IMG/VR virus record: IMGVR_UViG_3300027833_001544
Span: 1 to 45,640 of that record
DNA from: a virus
Length of the DNA: 45,640 nucleotides
Reading direction: 5' to 3' (one strand)
Part shown: positions 1-5,968 of the stretch, one piece after another
How the letters are laid out: every line of letters begins with the position of its first letter
Numbering within the stretch: position 1 is the stretch's first letter
Program-made: the position numbers and the translations under genes
Notes under the pieces: model-generated
Seen by the model: the letters and a program-made list of their open reading frames with translations, nothing else
Databases searched by the model: none
What the model was told of the DNA's origin: nothing

Positions 1-27
1 GATCAGTATCCAGATTTAGATGAATAA
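1..27 (+). CDS. C-terminal end of an upstream gene (partial)
   Basis: The first eight codons are open in frame 1 and end at a TAA, giving a tail DQYPDLDE. The next gene starts 45 bases later on the same strand. This is the usual gene spacing here, so it is probably the end of a virion gene lying mostly outside the window. Nothing about its function can be said. Confidence 0.4.
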   Translation, partial: DQYPDLDE

Positions 28-72
28 AAATAACACTAACTTTTCAGACAAATACATTAAAGGATGGCAAAA

Positions 73-783
73 ATGAGCGCGTTAGATGATCTTAAAAAAA
101 TGCTCCAAGAAGCGCAAGACCAGCAAAATATAATTATTAAAGAACAAATTGCAGGTCAGCCAAAACCAGACACAAGTGTTGTTCAAAAAACAACTAATTA
201 TTTAAATAGCTCAGGCAAGAATGACGGCTTACCGGCAGATCCTAAAAATATTGAGTCACAAAGATGGAATGATCCACTAACTAAACAAGTAACAGGTGAT
301 TTTGTTACAAAAAAAGAAATGAATGATAGTTATGGGTTATTCTTACAACGTATTCAGCAACAGATGTCAACCATGTCAGGCGGCGGTGAAGTTAAATTAA
401 GAATGCTTGATGATGTTGATCGTTCTACTATTGCAGATGGGCTATTTTTAAAATATCAAGCATCAACGCGCAAGTTTGTTTTTTCTAGTCAAGAACATGA
501 AGAATCCCAAGTTGGTGCGGTAGGTGTAACTTCTTCAACATACGAGTTAAACTCTGCAGATTCATATGTCGGTGTTAATTATGCTGGAGAAGTTACTATT
601 ACATTACCTTCGGTTGATGTCGCAAACGGAAGATTAGTGTATATCAAAGACGAAAGTGGTGCTGCAGAAACAAACCCGATTGCCGTACTAGGCACAGTAG
701 ATAATGATGCCGGTGGATTTACACTACAAATCAATAACGGTTCAGTCACATTAATTTATAGAGAAGGATGGAGAATAGTATGA
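73..783 (+). CDS. Putative virion protein, unknown function
   Basis: A 236-residue protein with no domain I can name. The start at 73 (MSALDDLKKM) is preferred to the in-frame ATG at 64, because AAAGG at 59-63 sits 9 bases from 73 but directly abuts 64. The first 100 residues are polar and Gln-rich and look helical. The C-terminal 100 residues are Ser/Thr/Gly/Val-rich and beta-like, with a stretch (YVGVNYAGEVTITLPS) reminiscent of phage fibre or neck decoration domains. Its stop overlaps the start of a conserved marine-phage virion protein by an ATGA junction, so a structural role is likely by context only. Confidence 0.6.
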   Translation: MSALDDLKKMLQEAQDQQNIIIKEQIAGQPKPDTSVVQKTTNYLNSSGKNDGLPADPKNIESQRWNDPLTKQVTGDFVTKKEMNDSYGLFLQRIQQQMSTMSGGGEVKLRMLDDVDRSTIADGLFLKYQASTRKFVFSSQEHEESQVGAVGVTSSTYELNSADSYVGVNYAGEVTITLPSVDVANGRLVYIKDESGAAETNPIAVLGTVDNDAGGFTLQINNGSVTLIYREGWRIV

Positions 784-2081
784 GTCATTTATTTAATAAC
801 AACCAAGAAATTAAAAACGACGAAGGCAATCCGATCCCCGTTGTCGGCACTACAGCAAATCCTTGGGGTAGAACAGTATTAACTGTCGACGATGATACAG
901 TTCAACACACTTCGCGCAATCGTCGTAAAGTTTCTACATATGAAATTACAGACTTTGCTACGTTTCCGTTTAGTAAAAATGAGAACGACTTTGATGAGCA
1001 AATTACTGGAACTGCATCTTCTACACACCAGCCGTACTTAGGAATGGTTCAACTATCCGTTGGAGGTAGTGCTAGCGATGAAGTTATTCGTCAAACAAGA
1101 CGAGTTCAGAGGTACTTGCCAGGCCGTACTAATGAAACATCATTTGCTGTTATTTTGGATGGAGTTGCAGCAGGTGTTAGAACAAGAGTTGGTGTATTCG
1201 ATGCATATAACGGTGCTTACTTTGAACACGATGGTACTGATTACTATTGCGTGATACGTAGAAACACAGCCGGTGGTGTCGTTGAAGAACGATTTGCTAG
1301 GGCAAATTGGTCTGATGATAAGCTAGATGGCACAGGCCCTAGTGGAATTACTATTGACTTTGATATGATACAAGTGATGGTAATTGAATATGAGTGGTAT
1401 GGTGCTGGTCAAGTAGAGTGGAAGTTTGTTATCAACAATAACGCATTCTCTGTTCACAAAACAAATCATGCTAACTACCATGACCATACTTGGGCATCAT
1501 ATGGTTCATTCCCTATTAGGTATGAATTGACTAACGTCACTGGTGCTACTGGTACTCATACAATGCTTCAAGGATCACATTCATTCTTGACAGAAGGCAC
1601 AACTACTCTATTGGGTAAGCAGTTGAGTATCTCAAGTCCAACCGCTGGTTATAATCTTGCTACTGCTGGAACATTTTATCCTGTCGTGGCGATCAGATTA
1701 AAAAGTACTGCGTTGAATTCGGTGGTTCTTCCAGATGAATACGCTGCGGGCCTATTAGACAAAACCGATATGTTTGTTAGAGTTATTGAAAGACCGACAA
1801 CAGTAACTGGTGGAACGTGGATAAGTGCTGGAGCAGAATCGCCATTGGAGTATAATCTCACGGCAACAAGTTACACTGGTGGCACTATTGCAAGTACAAA
1901 GTTTATTTCTGAAAAACAAATGGGCGCTGCATTAGTATTTCCAGAAAGGTCAATTACTCAGATCGGTAGAAAAACTACTACAGTAATAGGAGATACATCA
2001 GAAGTATTCTTGATTGCTGCTGCAGCAACCGATGACGCTAAAGATGCCTGGGTTTCACTCGGTTGGATTGAAGTTCGATAA
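780..2081 (+). CDS. Conserved phage virion/fibre-like protein
   Basis: A 433-residue protein. The start at 780 overlaps the previous stop (ATGA) and has GGAG 7 bases upstream. The central region (VIEYEWYGAGQVEWKFVIN, and DGTDYYCVIRRN before it) resembles a conserved segment of putative tail or head fibre proteins found widely in marine T4-like phages, where it sits among structural genes. The protein is rich in Gly/Thr/Ser and beta-like throughout, with no membrane segment or enzyme motif. It is most likely a virion surface protein. The family recognition is from memory of the motif, and which virion part it belongs to is not decidable here. Confidence 0.6.
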   Translation: MSHLFNNNQEIKNDEGNPIPVVGTTANPWGRTVLTVDDDTVQHTSRNRRKVSTYEITDFATFPFSKNENDFDEQITGTASSTHQPYLGMVQLSVGGSASDEVIRQTRRVQRYLPGRTNETSFAVILDGVAAGVRTRVGVFDAYNGAYFEHDGTDYYCVIRRNTAGGVVEERFARANWSDDKLDGTGPSGITIDFDMIQVMVIEYEWYGAGQVEWKFVINNNAFSVHKTNHANYHDHTWASYGSFPIRYELTNVTGATGTHTMLQGSHSFLTEGTTTLLGKQLSISSPTAGYNLATAGTFYPVVAIRLKSTALNSVVLPDEYAAGLLDKTDMFVRVIERPTTVTGGTWISAGAESPLEYNLTATSYTGGTIASTKFISEKQMGAALVFPERSITQIGRKTTTVIGDTSEVFLIAAAATDDAKDAWVSLGWIEVR

Positions 2082-2229
2082 ACAATAGTTTTAAATAACA
2101 AACATGTCAAAATGTCACATATTCCATAAGTGACTAACGGCTATATCAAATAAGTAACCCTTGTTTACCCATTTCCATAATAAATAATATTGTAGAAACA
2201 ATAAAACATTTATTAGGAAAGGGAATTCC

Positions 2230-2508
2230 GTGTTACACATTAACAACATTTCATCACAGTCATCCATTCTCGCAGTTGCAGCCTACAAGGTTGTAATGTT
2301 CTTTGAAAATCGTTCAGCAGCAATTGCTAAATGGAAAGAACAGCGCGAAACATTTAAATCCCTCCACAAACTAACAGACAGAGAACTGAACGACATCGGC
2401 ATTAGCCGTGGTGATATTCGTTCTATTGCTAATGATACTTGGGAAGATAATAATCTTCGTGATAGATCCCCAGTACGCATGAACCCTAACATGAGAGGTT
2501 TCGTATAA
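2230..2508 (+). CDS. DUF1127 domain protein
   Basis: A 92-residue protein with a GTG start preceded by AGGAAAGGG. Residues about 33-60 (KSLHKLTDRELNDIGISRGDI) match the DUF1127 (YjiS-like) signature of a basic helix followed by L-x-D-x-x-L-x-D-I-G-I-x-R. DUF1127 proteins are common in Alphaproteobacteria; some bind RNA and affect phosphate or carbon metabolism (family knowledge). The gene opens a chain of five tiny genes with TAATG overlaps. The 148 bases upstream hold no convincing sigma-70 promoter, only an AATAAATA at 2179-2186 that is one base from the late consensus. A host-derived regulator is my inference. Confidence 0.8.
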   Translation: MLHINNISSQSSILAVAAYKVVMFFENRSAAIAKWKEQRETFKSLHKLTDRELNDIGISRGDIRSIANDTWEDNNLRDRSPVRMNPNMRGFV

Positions 2509-2702
2509 TGGAATTAGCTAATACACAACACGTAAGCAACCCTTTAAAAACAATTTTAAAAGTATTAAGTAAAGCAATCGTAGCAACAGGAATGTTTCTA
2601 TGGGCATTTGGTGAATCAGCAGGTCGAGCAAGAGCTGCTAGTGAGTTATACCGTCAAGGGTATGTAGAAGAAGCAAGAAGATTAATGTTGGAGAGTAAAT
2701 AA
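2508..2702 (+). CDS. Small single-TM protein, unknown
   Basis: A 64-residue protein overlapping its neighbours by one base at each end (TAATG). A hydrophobic segment at about residues 18-36 ([17 protein letters not shown]) is followed by a charged amphipathic tail ([18 protein letters not shown]). The tail resembles those of small host proteins often found beside DUF1127 genes. I do not recognise a named family. Its place between DUF1127 and the AtpE-like gene suggests the cassette acts at the inner membrane. Confidence 0.6.
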   Translation: MELANTQHVSNPLKTILKVLSKAIVATGMFLWAFGESAGRARAASELYRQGYVEEARRLMLESK

Positions 2703-2923
2703 TGACTGGTGATATAGCAACAATGGGCGCGTTAATTGGCGCAGGGTTAGCAACGTTTGGTATGGGCGGTGCAGCCATTGCAGTAGGAATGATTGTAGGA
2801 AGTGTATTAAAAGTAATGCCAAAGAAACCAGATACAGGTACAATGTTTGTAGGTGTAGCATTTGCAGAGGCATTAGGTATCTTTGCATTCTTGGTAGCCC
2901 TATTATTAATGTTCGCAATATAA
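2702..2923 (+). CDS. F0 ATP synthase subunit c-like proteolipid
   Basis: A 73-residue hairpin of two hydrophobic helices (about 8-39 and 48-73). Helix 1 carries the glycine-rich pattern of F0 subunit c ([17 protein letters not shown]). The loop has K41-K42-P43-D44 where E. coli has R41-Q42-P43-D44. Helix 2 has FAEALGIF, the alphaproteobacterial form of the segment with the proton-binding carboxylate, here E56. From the first G of GLA to the loop proline the spacing equals that of alphaproteobacterial c subunits as I recall them. From the loop proline to the carboxylate it is about 5 residues shorter, and the loop Arg is Lys. It could be a working c subunit, a c-ring poison, or a small proteolipid that only resembles c. 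No other ATP synthase gene is in the window. Confidence 0.6.
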   Translation: MTGDIATMGALIGAGLATFGMGGAAIAVGMIVGSVLKVMPKKPDTGTMFVGVAFAEALGIFAFLVALLLMFAI

Positions 2924-3144
2924 TGGTCGGCGAACAACATATGGAAATATCAGCACAGGTAGTGCAGAAGTTAGGTTTCTATATGTTTGTAATTATGACT
3001 TCACTTATGGTAATATGTATAGCATTTGGATTTTATGCTGTTATTCAAAAATTCAACGAACCAAACTGGAAAGAAGTATGCATCGCAAAAGGCGGTGTAC
3101 CAGTACAGTTAGAGAAATCATTCTTTGACTGTAAAAAGATGTAA
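2923..3144 (+). CDS. Small membrane protein, unknown
   Basis: A 73-residue protein starting on a TAATG overlap with the AtpE-like gene; an in-frame ATG at 2941 is an alternative start. One strong transmembrane segment (about residues 18-43, YMFVIMTSLMVICIAFGFYAV) precedes a polar tail with two cysteines (EVCIAKGG and FFDCKK). No family recognised. The tail could face the periplasm and form a disulfide, but this is only a guess from the cysteines. Confidence 0.55.
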   Translation: MVGEQHMEISAQVVQKLGFYMFVIMTSLMVICIAFGFYAVIQKFNEPNWKEVCIAKGGVPVQLEKSFFDCKKM

Positions 3145-3159
3145 GAAAGAGGAAACACA

Positions 3160-3294
3160 ATGTTTACAAGATTTTTAAAACTAATGGAATATAGAAGTTA
3201 CTGTATGAGTATTCAACAGTTAAGAGATATGGGCATGCACGACAAAGCCGATGAAATCTCAGAATTCAAACACAACATGTACAAAACAAGTTAG
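3160..3294 (+). CDS. Very small basic protein (44 aa)
   Basis: ATG preceded by GAAAGAGG 6 bases upstream, open for 44 codons and ended by TAG. The sequence (FTRFLKLMEYRSYCMSIQQL then RDMGMHDKADEISEF) is a short basic amphipathic helix, loosely like the second half of DUF1127 proteins. It is the last gene of the 2230-3294 cassette. Support is the good ribosome binding site and tight packing, not homology. Confidence 0.45.
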   Translation: MFTRFLKLMEYRSYCMSIQQLRDMGMHDKADEISEFKHNMYKTS

Positions 3295-3317
3295 TATATA
3301 ATAACTCTTAAAAAACT

Positions 3318-3325
3318 TATAAATA
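3318..3325 (+). promoter_or_regulatory. T4-type late promoter TATAAATA
   Basis: Exact match to the T4 late promoter core. By T4 spacing, transcription would start near 3331, inside the left arm of the hairpin at 3329-3350, and read the glycan cassette starting at 3376. A late transcript would therefore lack the first base pairs of that terminator-like stem. Confidence 0.6.
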
Positions 3326-3328
3326 AAA

Positions 3329-3356
3329 GGTAGGCATTAAGTTGTCTGCCTTTTTT
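3329..3356 (+). terminator. Rho-independent terminator
   Basis: An 8-bp stem, 3329-3336 with 3343-3350 (two G-T pairs), a 6-base loop and a run of six T at 3351-3356. It would end transcripts from the 2230-3294 cassette. It overlaps the start region of the late promoter at 3318. Confidence 0.7.
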
Positions 3357-3375
3357 GATTCAACGGAGATATATT

Positions 3376-3939
3376 ATGGGAAGAATACGTGATAGAGGTA
3401 ATGACGGCGGAAATGTTTATAGATGGCAAACATTAGCTAACTTCGTTAACACTAATGGCTGGACAAAAGGCGCAGAGCTTGGTATCCACGATGGTGTTAA
3501 TTTTAAATTCTTAATTAACAATTGTCCAAAATTACATATGATTGGCGTAGACTTATACGAGGCACAGCCAGATAACGGTGGACCAGAGAAATGGACACCC
3601 GGAGAACACGGACATGCTTGGGATCATATCAAATACTATAATGATTTACGAGAGTTTGAAGAATACAATCCAGACAGAGTTGATATTATAAAAGACTATA
3701 CTACTGAAGCAGCCAAGACGGTTGACGACAAGAGTTTAGATTTTGTATTTGTCGATGCTGACCATGGATACGAAGGTTGCCTAAGAGATATTAAAGCTTG
3801 GGATAGTAAAGTAAGAGATGGCGGTATTATGTTTGGGCATGATATACATTTCCCTACTGTCAAACAAGCAGTGACAGAGTTTTATGGAGAGAACTCTTGG
3901 AACGTAGAAGACGATTTTATTTGGTGGGTACAGAAGTGA
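3376..3939 (+). CDS. Class I SAM-dependent methyltransferase (type 24-like)
   Basis: A 187-residue protein. The start at 3376 is chosen for GGAGAT 8 bases upstream; a longer reading with an upstream non-ATG start is less likely. Motif I is KGAELGIHDG (about residue 33), followed by MIGVDLYEA. A late acidic motif DFVFVDADHGYEGCLRDI and the strand GGIMFGHDIH are typical of Methyltransf_24 enzymes, which often act in sugar and surface polymer synthesis. It leads a four-gene overlapping run with two glycosyltransferases and a sulfotransferase, so O-methylation of a sugar is a reasonable inference. The substrate is unknown. Confidence 0.75.
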   Translation: MGRIRDRGNDGGNVYRWQTLANFVNTNGWTKGAELGIHDGVNFKFLINNCPKLHMIGVDLYEAQPDNGGPEKWTPGEHGHAWDHIKYYNDLREFEEYNPDRVDIIKDYTTEAAKTVDDKSLDFVFVDADHGYEGCLRDIKAWDSKVRDGGIMFGHDIHFPTVKQAVTEFYGENSWNVEDDFIWWVQK

Positions 3940-4586
3940 ATATCCCAAAGAAATTAGGTCAGATATGGGTTGGCCCTCGTCCTGCACCACTTCAATGGAT
4001 GCATACTTGGCGAGACAAACATCCTGAGTGGAACTATACAATATTTACTGATGAAATGTTGCGTTCTCGTAAATGGCATAATAGTCATTTGATTGAACAC
4101 TATTATAATACAGGTAAGTTCCCAGGCGTATCAGATCTTATTAGATATGAATTGTTATATGAGCATGGTGGCTTTTGGCCTGAGGCTGATATGACTTGTT
4201 TAGAAAATACAGATGAGCTATTTACATCACCAGAAAATTACGCTTATTCTTGTTATGAGAACGAAAACCTATCTACACCAAATATTCAACCAATCATGGC
4301 ATGTAATCCTGAGAATGTATTCGCCAAACATGTTATTGATACACTCCATAAATTAAAACCAACTGATTTGAAACCAGAACCTTTTAGATCCACGGGTAAT
4401 CTATTTTTATCTAAGCACCACCCAAGCTTTAAACACATGATAACTATATGGCCAAGCCATTATTTTATTCCGTTGTTTTATATCGGTGGTGCAAAAAGAT
4501 ATGATGGACCTGATAAAGTTTATGCAGACCACAAATGGGGATCCACTGGTCATGCGAATAGTATAACATATGATAAGGGTATATAA
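3936..4586 (+). CDS. Glycosyltransferase, sugar-binding DXD family (GT32-like)
   Basis: A 216-residue protein with a GTG start (GTGA overlap with the methyltransferase stop). The N-terminus IPKKLGQIWVG, the Trp-rich HPEWNYTIFTDE, and SDLIRYELLYEHGGFWPEADM match the Gly_transf_sug (OCH1-like) fold. The usual Y-G-G-x-Y-x-D-x-D is here H-G-G-F-W-P-E-A-D, so the first Asp of the DXD is a Glu. This could alter metal binding or donor choice. It is probably part of the surface-glycan cassette, and its late promoter suggests action late in infection or on the virion. Confidence 0.75.
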   Translation: MNIPKKLGQIWVGPRPAPLQWMHTWRDKHPEWNYTIFTDEMLRSRKWHNSHLIEHYYNTGKFPGVSDLIRYELLYEHGGFWPEADMTCLENTDELFTSPENYAYSCYENENLSTPNIQPIMACNPENVFAKHVIDTLHKLKPTDLKPEPFRSTGNLFLSKHHPSFKHMITIWPSHYFIPLFYIGGAKRYDGPDKVYADHKWGSTGHANSITYDKGI

Positions 4587-5257
4587 TGTACATATCTCAC
4601 AAATATAAATTGATATTTTTAAGAACACCAAAAACAGCAAGCAGCAGCTTATCCGAGTTCTTTATTAAAAACATTCCAGATCCTGATGCGATTTATACGC
4701 CAGTTGAGGACTCTAATATTCCAGCAACATTAAGTAAAAACATAATTGATAAGTATAAGATACACTTTAAATATTACCATTTTACATTACAGGATTTAGT
4801 TGATAATCGTATTATAACACCAATGGCTGCTATTCAATATAAATCTATTGCAGTAGTAAGAGATCCTGTTGATAGACAAAAAAGCTTTTACTATTTTTAT
4901 AAAAGATGGAAAAACAAAAATGTACCACCATCAGTAGAAGAATACAATTCTTGGACAACAAGAGGCTCATTTATTGGTGAACCAAACTCTGGTATATTAC
5001 AATCTGATATATTAAAGTATAACGGCGAAATCCGTGGTGAGTATTGGCTGTATGAAAATATAAACAACGATCTTAGCGCGCTTATGAGTGAATTAAATAT
5101 ACAAGTAACACATATGTTACCTCAACATAAAAATGATTTCAGAAAGAACCGTGATAACGAAATTTCGTTTGATGATAAAGCAATAGATAATATATTAAAA
5201 TACTTTGGTGATGATGTAACTTTGTATAATGAACTTGCTGAGGAAACATACGTATGA
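4586..5257 (+). CDS. Sulfotransferase-like protein
   Basis: A 223-residue protein beginning YISHKYKLIFLRTPKTASSS, which is the 5'-phosphosulfate loop of PAPS-dependent sulfotransferases (Sulfotransfer_2 type: P-K-x-A-S-S-S). The 3'-phosphate-binding stretch is SIAVVRDPVDRQKSFYYF at about residues 91-108. The length fits a minimal family member. It overlaps both neighbours, starting on the A of the glycosyltransferase stop. Sulfation of a sugar on the virion or cell surface is the likely job. Sulfotransferases are unusual in phages, and a second one is fused to a GT17 domain at 26055. Confidence 0.7.
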   Translation: MYISHKYKLIFLRTPKTASSSLSEFFIKNIPDPDAIYTPVEDSNIPATLSKNIIDKYKIHFKYYHFTLQDLVDNRIITPMAAIQYKSIAVVRDPVDRQKSFYYFYKRWKNKNVPPSVEEYNSWTTRGSFIGEPNSGILQSDILKYNGEIRGEYWLYENINNDLSALMSELNIQVTHMLPQHKNDFRKNRDNEISFDDKAIDNILKYFGDDVTLYNELAEETYV

Positions 5258-5937
5258 AGGCATATATTCTAAAAATCAATACAGAGCTATCAATGGAATA
5301 CGCAAAGATTGCAGCTGACTCTTGTGATAAAGTTGGATTGCCTTGGGAATATCATTTAGGATATAGTAATCAAACAGGCAAGTCAGCATTCCGAGATTTA
5401 AATATACCTGGGTTGCCAACTGAACCTTATAAGCATATTGAAAACCCATATACTGCACACAAAGCTTTTTGTTGTACCGCTGGTCATTTCGCTATATGGA
5501 AAAGAATTGCTGAAGGTACTGATAACGTAGGGGTTGTACTTGAACACGACGCTATAATGCTACAGCCAATATCAATAGAAATACCAGAAAATACTATCGT
5601 GGTATTAGGATATAAAATAACCGATCCAAATAATTACGATCACGCTTCTGCTGGTCCTCCAACCGATTTAATTAGCATTGAAGGACATGAAGGTGCACAC
5701 GCCTACGCTATGACTAAGCGAACTGCTCAATTTTTGATTAAAGAATTATCTGAACAAGGTATACGAAGTGCGGTTGATAATGATTATTTTATAGTGCGCC
5801 AGCGGAGAACAGCTATCCCATTGCATATAGCATCACCAACTCCTGCCCTTGGATGGCTTAGAGAGTCAACTATATGGGGTAAATCGGCACAAGTTAACTA
5901 TCAATTCATACCCTCTTTTCAAAAATATTATAAATAG
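5254..5937 (+). CDS. Glycosyltransferase family 25-like (LPS-type)
   Basis: A 227-residue protein overlapping the sulfotransferase stop (ATGA). The start (KAYILKINTELSMEYAKIA), the segment CTAGHFAIWKRIAE at about residues 74-87, and VVLEHDAIM at about 96-104 match the GT25 layout (helix ahead of an E-x-D). A later GAHAYAMTKRTAQFLI matches the family's acceptor-side helix. GT25 enzymes transfer galactose or related sugars in LPS synthesis. It ends the late-transcribed surface cassette; its 3' end overlaps the late promoter for the next gene. Confidence 0.7.
   Translation: MKAYILKINTELSMEYAKIAADSCDKVGLPWEYHLGYSNQTGKSAFRDLNIPGLPTEPYKHIENPYTAHKAFCCTAGHFAIWKRIAEGTDNVGVVLEHDAIMLQPISIEIPENTIVVLGYKITDPNNYDHASAGPPTDLISIEGHEGAHAYAMTKRTAQFLIKELSEQGIRSAVDNDYFIVRQRRTAIPLHIASPTPALGWLRESTIWGKSAQVNYQFIPSFQKYYK
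5929..5936 (+). promoter_or_regulatory. T4-type late promoter TATAAATA
   Basis: Exact late core, overlapping the last codons of the GT25 gene. Predicted start near 5942, 27 bases before the ATG at 5969. It likely drives the whole 5969-10949 internal-protein run. Confidence 0.6.
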
Positions 5938-5968
5938 ATTTAAATCTAATATATTAGGATCTAAAAAA

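Noticed and set aside
2638-2940. Open frames on the minus strand opposite the AtpE-like gene
   Set aside because: They are antisense shadows of the hydrophobic + strand genes, have no ribosome site, and cross several tightly overlapping + strand genes.
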